Origin: Cellvibrio fontiphilus
GTDB taxonomy: Bacteria > Pseudomonadota > Gammaproteobacteria > Pseudomonadales > Cellvibrionaceae
Assembly (NCBI RefSeq): GCF_035317345.1
Contig: NZ_JAYKTU010000001.1
DNA length: 64,000 bases
Reading direction: 5' to 3' (one strand)
The notes beneath the pieces are model-generated. The model did no database searches. It saw only the letters and a list, made by a program, of their open reading frames with translations, and had not been told where the DNA came from. The translations under genes and the position numbers were made by a program. Below are positions 25,961 to 34,947 of the stretch, piece by piece (position 1 is the stretch's first letter; every line of letters starts with the position of its first letter).

Positions 25961-27094
25961 ATGAAAACATTATCTTTGTTAACTTGGGTTGGATTTTATC
26001 TTGCCCTATTGTTGCCAACCGCCAATGTGTTGGCGACAACAAATGCACAAACATTGACCCAATCAAACGCACGTTATCAACCCCACTCACCAGAGCAAAT
26101 TATTGCGCATTGGGATACAACTGCCGCGCAAGTAACTAACACAACGCGGGTGATGAATGCTGATAGCATCAGCCAATTAGCGAATGAATATTTAAGCAAA
26201 GCATCACAACCGGGTTATAGCCATCTTTACGGTATAGCTGAAGCAGTGTTAAAGCCGCAGGTTGAATCCGGCAGTAATCACTTGCCCACACTCCTGGCCT
26301 GGGCGCAGGTACAACAACATCAACATCGTTTTAGTTTGGCGCAGCAAACCCTCAGCCTTATTTTGCTGCAAGACGCAGCGCAACCAACGGCGCTGTTATT
26401 AAAAGCGCGCTTGCATTTAATTCAGGGCGAATTATCCGCCGCCAAAAAAACCTGTATGGCCTTACTGGGCAAAGTGGATTTAGTGACCCTGGGTGCGTGC
26501 AGTTTGGAAGTACGCAGCAGTGAAAGTGAGCAGGCATTGCGCGAAAGCTATGCGCAGTTAAAACAATTAATTGCGAGCCAAGGTTTACCCACGGATGAAC
26601 GCAACCTCTGGCTATTACAAATGTTGGCGGATATGGCGCTGCGTTTGAATCAACCCGAGCGCGCCTTGCAGTATTTACAGCAGGTTAGTCATAAGAATTC
26701 CCTCAGCTATTGGGTGCAGTGGGCTGATATTAATTTAGCGCTGGGCGATTCGCCTGCGGTAATCCAGCAATTAACGCCTTTAATAAATAATGCGCCGCAG
26801 CAGGATGATGCGCTGTTGTTGCGCTTGGTAATAGCAGAAAAAAATCTGTTGCAGGATTCGCCAATACACGAACAGCTTGCGCAGCGAATGCAGTTGCGTA
26901 TCGCACGCGATGATCAAGCGCATGCCGCTGAAGTGGCACTGTATTTTTTGCAAGTGCAACCGGACGCACAACAGGCGCTCTACTGGGCTGAACGCAATTG
27001 GCAACTGGCGCGGGAAGCGAGCGATAAATTATTGCTGGAACGTGCGCAACAAGCCGTTGCGCTTTACCTGACTCATTTGCAGCAGGAGGGTTAA
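25961..27094 (+). CDS. exported TPR-like protein
   Basis: This 377-residue protein begins MKTLSLLTWVGFYLALLLPTA, a Sec signal peptide probably cleaved at about residue 26. The rest is all helical, with repeated A-x-x-L-x-x-x-L patterns such as QPTALLLKARLHLIQGELSAAKKTCMALL (near residues 140-168) and LLQMLADMALRLNQPERALQYLQQV (near residues 212-236), typical of tetratricopeptide repeats. It probably acts as a periplasmic scaffold. The gap of 133 bases from the lipoprotein gene contains no terminator that I can see. Its stop is 2 bases from the next start, so it is coupled to the HupE-like gene. The exact partner is unknown. Confidence 0.75.
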   Translation: MKTLSLLTWVGFYLALLLPTANVLATTNAQTLTQSNARYQPHSPEQIIAHWDTTAAQVTNTTRVMNADSISQLANEYLSKASQPGYSHLYGIAEAVLKPQVESGSNHLPTLLAWAQVQQHQHRFSLAQQTLSLILLQDAAQPTALLLKARLHLIQGELSAAKKTCMALLGKVDLVTLGACSLEVRSSESEQALRESYAQLKQLIASQGLPTDERNLWLLQMLADMALRLNQPERALQYLQQVSHKNSLSYWVQWADINLALGDSPAVIQQLTPLINNAPQQDDALLLRLVIAEKNLLQDSPIHEQLAQRMQLRIARDDQAHAAEVALYFLQVQPDAQQALYWAERNWQLAREASDKLLLERAQQAVALYLTHLQQEG

Positions 27095-27096
27095 GC

Positions 27097-28230
27097 ATGA
27101 CCCAGATAAAAATCTTGCATCGATTTTTTGTATTGCTGTTGATCAGCTGGGCTTTTACCAACCAGGCTGCGGCCCACCAACTCAGTACCGCCTACGCGAA
27201 TGTGAAAATTAATTCACAGGGGTTAGTAACCGGTGAGCTGCAAGTGCGCCTGTATGATTTGGAGCGCGCGCTACTGGTAGATGTGGATGGTGACGGCCAA
27301 TTGCGTTGGCAAGAATTACAAAACCGTGCGGATGCCGTAAAAAAATATTTAACCAACCACTTGCAATTGACGCGCGGCAGCGAGTGCCCGGTGGTATTGG
27401 GTGATGACTGGCAAATTGATGCGCATTTTAATGAAGCTTATGTGGTAATTCCGTTGCGTGCGCAGTGTTCACTTGCTGGCGATATAGCTGTTCACTACAG
27501 CGCAATCTTTAAAGACGATGCCGACCATAAATTATTGCTGACACTTTCCAGTACCAGCAATAACAAATCATCCAGCATCAGAGTGCTGGACGATACACAG
27601 CGCCAGATAAACTGGCAGGCGGAGCAGGGTAGTAAACTTGCGACGCTGGGTGAATTTATTTATCAGGGCGTGCTGCATATTTGGATTGGCCTGGACCATA
27701 TTTTATTTTTGCTGTTGTTGTTAGTCGCCTGTGTGGTGGAACGGCGCAACCAACGCTGGCAGGCGGTCAGCAATAATCGGCAAATTATTATTAACGCTTG
27801 CTGGATTGTCACTGCATTTACCCTCGCGCACTCCATCACCCTGACACTCACGGCGCTACACATTATTCAACTGCCGAGCCGCTGGGTGGAATTGGGTATT
27901 GCAGTCTCGGTATTGCTGGTTGCCCTCAATAATATTTTCCCGCTGTTGCTGCGTTTGGGTTGGCTCACCTTTGGGTTTGGTTTGCTACACGGGATGGGTT
28001 TTGCCGGCGTGTTAGGTGAATTGGGTTTGCCTGTCGATCAACAACTGTTGGCGGTATTGGCCTTTAATTTGGGTGTGGAGTTGGGGCAAATGACAATCGT
28101 ATTACTGCTGTTACCGGTGTTGATGTTATTGCGTCATTACTTTTGGTATGCGCGCTATGCCTTGGGTGGCACCTCGGCAGTGATTGCGTTGGTGGCAGTG
28201 CAATGGATTTTGCAGCGCTGGGCAGCCTAG
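27097..28230 (+). CDS. HupE/UreJ-like membrane protein with EF-hand loop
   Basis: This 377-residue protein has a signal peptide (ends near residue 26, AAA|HQLS), a periplasmic domain of about 165 residues, and a C-terminal block of six or seven membrane segments (from about residue 198). The membrane part carries HIWIGLDHILFLL and LLHGMGFAGVLGELG, motifs of the HupE/UreJ family, whose better-known members move nickel or cobalt. The periplasmic domain holds a complete EF-hand loop, D62-V-D64-G-D66-G-Q-L-R-W-Q-E73, suggesting calcium binding. It is translationally coupled to the TPR gene (AGGAGG overlaps its end) and 7 bases from the TonB receptor. A metal or cofactor transport role is inferred. 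Confidence 0.85.
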   Translation: MTQIKILHRFFVLLLISWAFTNQAAAHQLSTAYANVKINSQGLVTGELQVRLYDLERALLVDVDGDGQLRWQELQNRADAVKKYLTNHLQLTRGSECPVVLGDDWQIDAHFNEAYVVIPLRAQCSLAGDIAVHYSAIFKDDADHKLLLTLSSTSNNKSSSIRVLDDTQRQINWQAEQGSKLATLGEFIYQGVLHIWIGLDHILFLLLLLVACVVERRNQRWQAVSNNRQIIINACWIVTAFTLAHSITLTLTALHIIQLPSRWVELGIAVSVLLVALNNIFPLLLRLGWLTFGFGLLHGMGFAGVLGELGLPVDQQLLAVLAFNLGVELGQMTIVLLLLPVLMLLRHYFWYARYALGGTSAVIALVAVQWILQRWAA

Positions 28231-28237
28231 GAAAGTG

Positions 28238-30313
28238 ATGATGAAAAAAATACAGTATTTTTTTGCAGCGATTGTTATTCCACTTTACGGCAGCGCCAGT
28301 GAGCCGGAGCGACTTGCGCTTGCCACCGCGATAAGGCCAATGCCAGCGCTGGAGAATTTAGTGGTCTACGGCCATCGCCTGAATTTAGTGGGCAGCAGCT
28401 TGGCGGCCGCAGAGGGTGTTATCGGCAGCGCTGAAATTGCCCGCCGACCACTTGCGCGCACCGGTGAAATTCTGGAAATGGTTCCCGGTATGGTGGTTAC
28501 CCAGCACAGTGGTTCCGGTAAAGCGAACCAATATTTTTTGCGCGGTTTTAATTTGGATCACGGCACTGATTTTGCCACCAGCATCGACACTATGCCGGTA
28601 AATATGCGCAGCCACGGCCACGGTCAGGGCTATACGGATTTAAATTTTATTATCCCTGAATTAATTCACACCATTCATTATCGCAAAGGCACTTATTACG
28701 CCGAGGTCGGTGATTTTTCCGGTGCGGGAGCGGCAGCGTTTGTAGTAAAAAATACCTTGGATAACAGTGAACTCGCGCTTACCGCAGGTGATTACGGCTA
28801 TCAGCGTTTATACAGCGCGACACCAATAATTATTGATGATGGGCATTTATTAGTTGGAATGGAGGCGCAAGCTTACGCGGGCCCCTGGAAAGATATTGAT
28901 GAGGATCTGCACAAAACCAATCTGCTTGCGCGTTATTCATCGCGCCTTGCCGGCGGTGAATTTTCACTGACAGCGATGGGCTATCGCAATCGTTGGAACT
29001 CGGCCGATCAAATTCCACAGCGCGCGGTGGAGCAGGGCATGATTGATGCACTGGGCTCGCTGGATACCCATGTGGGCGGTGATGCCAGCCGTTACAGTCT
29101 GTCAACACAATGGCTGAACGCCAATTGGTCGATCAGCGCTTACCTTGTTGATTCAACATTACATTTATTTTCCAACTTCACCTATTTTTTGGATGACCCG
29201 GTTAACGGTGATGAGTTTGAGCAAGTGGATGATCGGCAACTGCTCGGCGGTGAGTTGGTGCGCAACTGGCAGACCAGCCTGGCCGGAAAATCCGCAACCC
29301 ATAAACTCGGTGTGCAAATTCGCCACGATGCAATCGATGAAGTGGGCTTGTATAAAACCCGCGCGCGCGAACGTTTGTCAGCGACACGCGTGGATGCAAT
29401 TGATGAAACATCGCTGGCGTTTTTTGCGCAGAGTGATATTCAACTAAGCGAGAAAATTCGTGCTCATCTGGGCGTGCGTCATGATTATCTGCAAGTGGAG
29501 GTAGATAGCGATCTTGCACAAAACTCCGGCAGGGCATCAGATGACATCACTAATATTAAAGCGGGTGTGAGTTATAGCTTTAGCGATAATGTTGAAACCT
29601 ATTTAAACCTCGGTCAGGGTTTTCATTCCAACGATGCACGCGGTGCAACAATTGTGATTGATCCGCTATCGGGTGAGCTGAGTGAACCGGTGGATTTATT
29701 ATCGCGCTCACAAGGGGCAGAGTTGGGGGCAAAATTATTCGATAACCGGCGCTACAGTATTTCCACATCGATTTGGTACCTGGCGCTGGATTCAGAATTA
29801 TTGTTTGTGGGCGATGCGGGCAATACCGAGGCGAGTCGCGCCTCTGAGCGCTCGGGTATCGAAATCGCCAGCTATGTCTGGTTTGCCGAGGGTTGGAGCC
29901 TGGATACTGAACTGGCCTGGACCCACTCGCGTTTTAGCGAACAACAAACTGTGCAAGGCAAGTATGTGGATGGTTCGCTGCCGTTTGTCGCCAGTGCCGG
30001 TGTGAGTTATGCGCCGGCGGCACAGGGCTTTCATGGCAATTTGCGCTACCGCTATTTTGGCGCGCGGGTTTTGGACAGTTTTAATCAGCAGCGCGCGTCG
30101 TCCACCAGTGTGGTCAACCTGGGTTTAGGCTATCGCTGGGCGCAGTGGTCGCTGGGGTTGGATCTGCTCAATCTGGCCAACAGCCGCGATCACGACATCA
30201 CCTATTTTTACCCCTCGCGGCTGCCGGGTGAGGTGGAGGAGGGGGTGGAGGATGTGCATTTTCATCCGCTCGAACCGCGCAGCCTGCGCGTGTCGGTGCA
30301 GCTGGATTTTTAG
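28238..30313 (+). CDS. TonB-dependent outer-membrane receptor
   Basis: This protein of about 691 residues starts at the ATG-ATG pair at 28238/28241, with TAGGAAAG before it. A signal peptide is followed by the plug domain: VVYGHRLNLVGSS, ILEMVPGMVVTQHSGSGKANQYFLRGFNLDHGTDFA and MPVNMRSHGHGQGYTDLNFIIPELI. The plug starts with GSAEIARRPLAR rather than an obvious TonB box. The beta-barrel shows the usual alternating aromatic strands, and it ends in F (VSVQLDF), the outer-membrane insertion signal. It is the last gene of the cassette. His-rich stretches (SHGHGQG in the plug, VHFHPLEPR near the end) would suit a metal or metal-complex ligand, but the substrate is unknown. Confidence 0.93.
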   Translation: MMKKIQYFFAAIVIPLYGSASEPERLALATAIRPMPALENLVVYGHRLNLVGSSLAAAEGVIGSAEIARRPLARTGEILEMVPGMVVTQHSGSGKANQYFLRGFNLDHGTDFATSIDTMPVNMRSHGHGQGYTDLNFIIPELIHTIHYRKGTYYAEVGDFSGAGAAAFVVKNTLDNSELALTAGDYGYQRLYSATPIIIDDGHLLVGMEAQAYAGPWKDIDEDLHKTNLLARYSSRLAGGEFSLTAMGYRNRWNSADQIPQRAVEQGMIDALGSLDTHVGGDASRYSLSTQWLNANWSISAYLVDSTLHLFSNFTYFLDDPVNGDEFEQVDDRQLLGGELVRNWQTSLAGKSATHKLGVQIRHDAIDEVGLYKTRARERLSATRVDAIDETSLAFFAQSDIQLSEKIRAHLGVRHDYLQVEVDSDLAQNSGRASDDITNIKAGVSYSFSDNVETYLNLGQGFHSNDARGATIVIDPLSGELSEPVDLLSRSQGAELGAKLFDNRRYSISTSIWYLALDSELLFVGDAGNTEASRASERSGIEIASYVWFAEGWSLDTELAWTHSRFSEQQTVQGKYVDGSLPFVASAGVSYAPAAQGFHGNLRYRYFGARVLDSFNQQRASSTSVVNLGLGYRWAQWSLGLDLLNLANSRDHDITYFYPSRLPGEVEEGVEDVHFHPLEPRSLRVSVQLDF

Positions 30314-30528
30314 CCCGACACGCATTACCCGACAGCGGGCGCAAACCGGATCCGGTTCACAAAACTCCTATTTAGCCGCCATTCGATCCCTTCAACTGAC
30401 CACTGGCTGCTCAACTTCTAGCCAGTGGCGCGATTTTCGGCTTTAATGCTTATCTGCATAAAATAATTATGTAATGACCCGAGGTTTATTTCGCTGGGTT
30501 ATTACTGACAACAGACGAGATAAGCGCT

Positions 30529-32547
30529 ATGGACATCAGATCCCTGCATCGCCAAATGACCCATTACAACCGTTGGAAGCGCCAGTTGGATGAGCGGTTG
30601 CAGCGGTTTGAACACTGGGGCAAGGTGCACAGTCTGTTTGGCCAGAGCATGGATAAAACCCTGCATCGCGCCCGTCAGCTGTTGCGCGGCGAGAGTTTTA
30701 CCATCGCCTGTGTCGGCGAATTCTCGCGCGGCAAAACCGAGCTTATTAATGCCTTGCTTTACGCTGGTGGCGGTCGTCGCCTGCTGCCTTCCCAGCCGGG
30801 CCGCACCACTATGTGCCCGACTGAAATCTTCTGGGATGCGAGCCAGCCTACCAATTGTGTGCGCCTCCTGCCCATCGAAACCCGTCGCAGCAATACCAGC
30901 CTGCAGAGCTTTAAACGTATCCCGCAAAAGTGGGTGACTATCCAGTTTGACGCTAAAAACTACGAACAGACCCGCGCGGCAATCAACCAGGTGTCGGCCA
31001 GCAAACAGGTGAGTGTGACAGATGCGATCAAACTCGGTTTTGCCGAGGATGAACTGGGTGAGCGCGATGCCCAGGGCATGGTTACAGTGCCCGCCTGGCG
31101 CCACGCGTTGATCAGCCTTGACCACCCACTGCTACGCCAAGGCCTGCGTATTGTGGATACGCCCGGCCTGAATGCGCTGGGCAATGAACCTGAACTCACC
31201 TTAAAAACCCTGCCCGATGCCCAGGCGATACTGTTTTTACTCTCCGCCGATGCCGGCGTTACCGCCAGCGATATGGAGATCTGGCGCGAGCATATCCAGG
31301 GGCTGCGCGATAACAACTGTACGGCAGTGATTGCACTGCTGAATAAAATCGACAGTCTCTGGGATGATCTGACCCCCGCAGACGAAATTACTGCGAGTGT
31401 AGACCGCCTGCGCCAACTCACGGCGCAGCAACTCAATCTGGCACCGCAACATGTAGTAGCGCTCTCTGCTAAACAGGGTTTGCTCGGCAAGGTAGGACGC
31501 AATCAGGCGCAATTATTGCGCAGTAATTTCCCGCAGTTGGAATCCATGCTGGCGGAAGCAGTACTGCGCAACCAGCAGCAAATTATTGGTTCGGCACTGG
31601 TTGGCGATAGCTACGCCATGATCATCAATACCCGCAGCGGCCTGGCCAAACGTATCGCGGAATGCGAGGCGGAACTGGAAAGCTTGCGCACCACCGCGCC
31701 GGAAGCGGCCGCCGGAAAATTGCAGGAACTGCGCGACACCATTCGCCGCACCCATCACGAATACCACAAGCAATCACTGGCGCTGCGTACCAGCCAGCGG
31801 CTGCTTGAATCGCAACAACTGGCTCTGGTGGCGCCCATTAGCACCAGCTTGCTGGATAAACAAATCAGCGAGGCTCACCAAAATCTGGCACAGAGCTGGA
31901 CTACCCTGGGTCTGGCGCGCGCTATCGCCAGCTTTTTTGATGCTGTGGATAGCAATATCAGCCATCTGGAGCGCGAGATTGAGCGCTGTAACCGGGTGCT
32001 CACCTCTATTTATGAGCGGCCGGAACACAGTTTACCGGGCGATGATTTGATGATGCGCCACCTGCTTAAAATCCAGAAACAGCGCCGCCAGTTGCGCCAG
32101 TTGCAGACCCGCGCTGAAGAGTTCCGCAAGTCGCTGACAACGGTGCTCACCCACAAAAGTGCGCTGATCAGCCGCTTTATCAACACTCTGGTGCAGGAAG
32201 TGCGCGCTGTTTATGTCGACCTACAGCAGCATATCAACCACTGGATGCAGGAAGCGCTGGCGCCCCTGTTTCATAAAAACCAGTATCAAAAACAGCTGCT
32301 GGAACATCACATGTTGCGCCTCACCCAAATGCAGGCGCAGCGCAACAGCCATGCCGAGCAGCTACAAAACCTGCAAACCAATCTCTACCAGTTGCAAACA
32401 GCGCTGATGAGCATAGAGCCACTCTACCGCGAAATTCTGGCCGAGCCGCTGGAGCCGGAGCTGATGGATGACGCACCTGTTGCTCCCCTGGGCGCCCGGG
32501 TGGTGCCCTTTGCCAAAACCAAACAGGTACAGCAGGGCAAGGCCTAA
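30529..32547 (+). CDS. dynamin-like large GTPase
   Basis: This 672-residue protein carries a GTPase domain with G1 GEFSRGKTE (residues 63-71), the G2 threonines near PGRTTMCPTEI, G3 DTPGLNALG near residue 210 and G4 LLNKID near residue 270. After it come long helices (coiled coil about residues 365-425 and again 490-640). These are dynamin-superfamily features. No transmembrane segment or hydrophobic paddle is obvious. Bacterial relatives act in membrane stress or remodelling. It stands alone, 215 bases after the TonB receptor and 97 bases before metX, between accessory block and conserved core, so it may belong to either. Confidence 0.8.
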   Translation: MDIRSLHRQMTHYNRWKRQLDERLQRFEHWGKVHSLFGQSMDKTLHRARQLLRGESFTIACVGEFSRGKTELINALLYAGGGRRLLPSQPGRTTMCPTEIFWDASQPTNCVRLLPIETRRSNTSLQSFKRIPQKWVTIQFDAKNYEQTRAAINQVSASKQVSVTDAIKLGFAEDELGERDAQGMVTVPAWRHALISLDHPLLRQGLRIVDTPGLNALGNEPELTLKTLPDAQAILFLLSADAGVTASDMEIWREHIQGLRDNNCTAVIALLNKIDSLWDDLTPADEITASVDRLRQLTAQQLNLAPQHVVALSAKQGLLGKVGRNQAQLLRSNFPQLESMLAEAVLRNQQQIIGSALVGDSYAMIINTRSGLAKRIAECEAELESLRTTAPEAAAGKLQELRDTIRRTHHEYHKQSLALRTSQRLLESQQLALVAPISTSLLDKQISEAHQNLAQSWTTLGLARAIASFFDAVDSNISHLEREIERCNRVLTSIYERPEHSLPGDDLMMRHLLKIQKQRRQLRQLQTRAEEFRKSLTTVLTHKSALISRFINTLVQEVRAVYVDLQQHINHWMQEALAPLFHKNQYQKQLLEHHMLRLTQMQAQRNSHAEQLQNLQTNLYQLQTALMSIEPLYREILAEPLEPELMDDAPVAPLGARVVPFAKTKQVQQGKA

Positions 32548-32644
32548 ACTCTACCTTGCAGCAGGCAGGTGCTCTCTTTAGACTGTCGCATCATTTAATG
32601 TCGATGGGTGCACTGCGCACCATTGCTTGCGGTAAGAGATCACC

Positions 32645-33787
32645 ATGCCAAACCCACTACCTGCCGACTCGGTAGGTCTCGTCACTCCCCAAATCCATAG
32701 GTTCACTGCGCCACTCTTGCTGGCCTGCGGTCGCACGCTGGATGAGTATGATCTGGTCTACGAAACCTACGGCCAATTAAATGCTGCCAAATCCAACGCC
32801 GTGCTGATTTGCCACGCACTGTCCGGCCATCACCACGCTGCCGGTTATCACAGCATGGATGACAAGCGCCCCGGCTGGTGGGACGCCTACATTGGCCCCG
32901 GCAAACCTATAGACACCAACAAGTTTTTCGTGGTGGCGCTCAACAATATCGGCGGCTGCCACGGCTCCACCGGCCCGCGCTCCATCAACCCTGCCACCGG
33001 CAAAGCCTGGGGCGCGGATTTTCCCATGCTGCGGGTGCGCGATTGGGTTGCCAGCCAAGCGCGCTTGGCGGATGTGCTCGGCATTGACGTCTGGGCCGCG
33101 GTGATCGGCGGCAGCCTCGGCGGTATGCAGGTGATGCGCTGGACGCTGGATTACCCTGCACGGGTGCGCCATGCGGTAGTGATTGCCTCGGCGATGAAGC
33201 TCTCGGCACAAAACATCGCCTTTAACGAAGCAGCGCGCAAGGCGATTATTAGCGATCCCAATTTTATGGATGGCGACTACCTCGCGCACAACACCCTGCC
33301 CAAAAATGGCTTGGCGGTAGCGCGCATGATTGGCCATATCACATACTTGTCCGATTACGCGATGGGCGAAAAATTTGGCCGCGATCTACGCAGCGGCAGT
33401 TTTGAATTGGGCATTGATACACCGGTGGAATTCCAGATCGAAAGTTACCTGCGCTACCAAGGCGACAGTTTTGCCAACACCTTTGATGCAAACTCCTACA
33501 TTCGCATCACCAAAGCGCTGGATTATTTTGATTTGGCGCGCGAGTTTAACGACGACCCGGTCGCTGCGTTTCAACAAACCCAGGCGAAATTTTTGGTGAT
33601 TTCCTTCAGCACCGACTGGCGTTTTGCGCCCGAGCGCTCGCACGAGATTGTCAACGCACTGGTCGGTGCCAATCGCCCGGTTACCTACGCGGAAATTGAA
33701 TCCAAACACGGGCACGATGCGTTTTTATTGCCCGATGAGCGCTACCAGCAAGTGTTTGGTCGCTACCTTGCCGGAGTGGAAGTCTGA
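32645..33787 (+). CDS. metX: homoserine O-acyltransferase (MetX)
   Basis: This 380-residue alpha/beta-hydrolase-fold enzyme acylates homoserine, from acetyl- or succinyl-CoA, at the start of methionine synthesis. Motifs: YETYGQLNAAKSNAVLICHALSG near residues 40-62, GGCHGSTGPRSINP near residues 102-115, the nucleophile in IGGSLGGMQVMRW near residues 154-166, and the C-terminal catalytic His in ESKHGHDAFLL near residue 357. MetX enzymes with MetW beside them often use succinyl-CoA in Pseudomonas-like bacteria; the residues that decide this were not resolved by eye. It overlaps metW by one base, implying coupling. Confidence 0.95.
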   Translation: MPNPLPADSVGLVTPQIHRFTAPLLLACGRTLDEYDLVYETYGQLNAAKSNAVLICHALSGHHHAAGYHSMDDKRPGWWDAYIGPGKPIDTNKFFVVALNNIGGCHGSTGPRSINPATGKAWGADFPMLRVRDWVASQARLADVLGIDVWAAVIGGSLGGMQVMRWTLDYPARVRHAVVIASAMKLSAQNIAFNEAARKAIISDPNFMDGDYLAHNTLPKNGLAVARMIGHITYLSDYAMGEKFGRDLRSGSFELGIDTPVEFQIESYLRYQGDSFANTFDANSYIRITKALDYFDLAREFNDDPVAAFQQTQAKFLVISFSTDWRFAPERSHEIVNALVGANRPVTYAEIESKHGHDAFLLPDERYQQVFGRYLAGVEV

Positions 33788-34374
33788 TGCGTATTGATCT
33801 CAACGAAATCCAACACTGGATTAAACAAGGCAGCCGCATTCTGGATTTGGGCTGCGGCGATGGCACATTGCTGAAATTTTTGATCGACACCAAACAGGTG
33901 CAGGGCTACGGTTTGGAAATTGATGCCACGCAAATTAATGCCTGCATCGACAAAGGTCTGAATGTTATCGAGCAAAACCTGGATCGCGGCCTCGGCAACT
34001 TTGCCGATAAAAGTTTCGACACAGTGCTCATGACCCAAGCGCTGCAAACCCTGCATTTTCCACATTTGGTTTTGGATGAAATGCTGCGCGTGGGCAAAGA
34101 GTGTATTGTCACTTTCCCCAACTTTGGTCACTGGAAAGCGCGCTTTCATTTAGCGACACGCGGCCGCATGCCGGTATCAGATTTGCTACCTTACGAGTGG
34201 TACAACACACCCAACATCCACTTCTGTACCTTCAAGGATTTTGAAGTGCTCTGCCGCGAGCGCAACATCAAAGTGATCCACCGCCAGGTGGTCAACGAAC
34301 AGTCTGGCCAGACGCTAAAAGATTTTATGCCCAACCTGTTCGGCGAAACGGCGATTTATCATTTGAGTAAGTAA
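33787..34374 (+). CDS. metW: MetW, methionine biosynthesis protein
   Basis: This 195-residue protein has a class I methyltransferase fold: ILDLGCGDGTLLKFLI near residues 19-34, GLEIDATQINACIDKGL, and DTVLMTQALQTLHFP near residues 78-92. MetW works with MetX in many proteobacteria, where it has been found necessary for acyltransferase activity. The SAM motif is intact. Its start shares the last base of the metX stop codon. Confidence 0.94.
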   Translation: MRIDLNEIQHWIKQGSRILDLGCGDGTLLKFLIDTKQVQGYGLEIDATQINACIDKGLNVIEQNLDRGLGNFADKSFDTVLMTQALQTLHFPHLVLDEMLRVGKECIVTFPNFGHWKARFHLATRGRMPVSDLLPYEWYNTPNIHFCTFKDFEVLCRERNIKVIHRQVVNEQSGQTLKDFMPNLFGETAIYHLSK

Positions 34375-34417
34375 CACCAGGCCTGCGAGTCAATAACCGC
34401 ACGAGAGGATTATCACC

Positions 34418-34879
34418 ATGAAAAAATACTGGTTGCTAGTGTGTGCATCGCTACTGGCATTTTCGGTACATGCGCAAGTCGATCAGCCGAAAGAAATTGC
34501 CACTACGCAAACCTTTGGTGATTACACGGTTCACTACAACGTGTTTAACAGTACCGATATTCCCGCCAAGGTGGCGGAAGTGTATAAACTGGTGCGCGGA
34601 AAAAATCGTGCGCTGGTGAATATTAGTGTGACTAAAACCGAAAATGGTGTGACCAGTTTGGGTTTGCCTGCCGAGGTAGCCGGTGTGCGCCGCAATCTCA
34701 TGCAGCAGCGCCAGACTTTAACATTTATTGAAGTGAGTGAAGGTGAAGCAACTTACTATCTCGCGCCCTTTGTGTTTAATAATGAAGAGCTGTTGCATTT
34801 TGATATTGAGTTAACTGTGGATGGTGTAGCCAAACCCATGAAGCTGACCTTTAACCGCACGCTCTACAGTGATAACTAA
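34418..34879 (+). CDS. exported DUF4426 protein
   Basis: This 153-residue protein has a clear signal peptide (MKKYWLLVCASLLAFSVHA|QVDQ) and a beta-rich mature part of about 133 residues, with TFGDYTVHYNVFNSTDIPAKVAEVY, LVNISVTKTENGV and FTVFNNEELLHF-like strands. The family is found next to metW and rdgB in Pseudomonas. Its function is unknown. A good ribosome site (GAGAGGA) precedes the ATG. Confidence 0.85.
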   Translation: MKKYWLLVCASLLAFSVHAQVDQPKEIATTQTFGDYTVHYNVFNSTDIPAKVAEVYKLVRGKNRALVNISVTKTENGVTSLGLPAEVAGVRRNLMQQRQTLTFIEVSEGEATYYLAPFVFNNEELLHFDIELTVDGVAKPMKLTFNRTLYSDN

Positions 34880-34896
34880 CCTCCGTTTGCAATGAC

Positions 34897-34919
34897 AAAG
34901 GCGCCTGCGGGCGCCTTTT
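34897..34919 (+). terminator. terminator after the DUF4426 gene
   Basis: AAAGGCGC pairs with GCGCCTTT over a 6-base loop, followed by TTTTG-TTTC. It lies 18 bases after the stop codon and about 28 bases before rdgB. Confidence 0.75.
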
Positions 34920-34947
34920 GTTTCTGTTGATGATTCAGGAAAACATG

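Noticed and set aside
32548..32644. Possible SAM riboswitch before metX
   Set aside because: Only 97 bases with no recognisable multi-stem arrangement.
33698..33722. A third GAATCC-N16-CGT match, inside metX
   Set aside because: It lies in codons for the conserved ESKHGHDAF motif, is on the coding strand near the gene end, and lacks the A-rich flanks. Chance is more likely, although metW follows.
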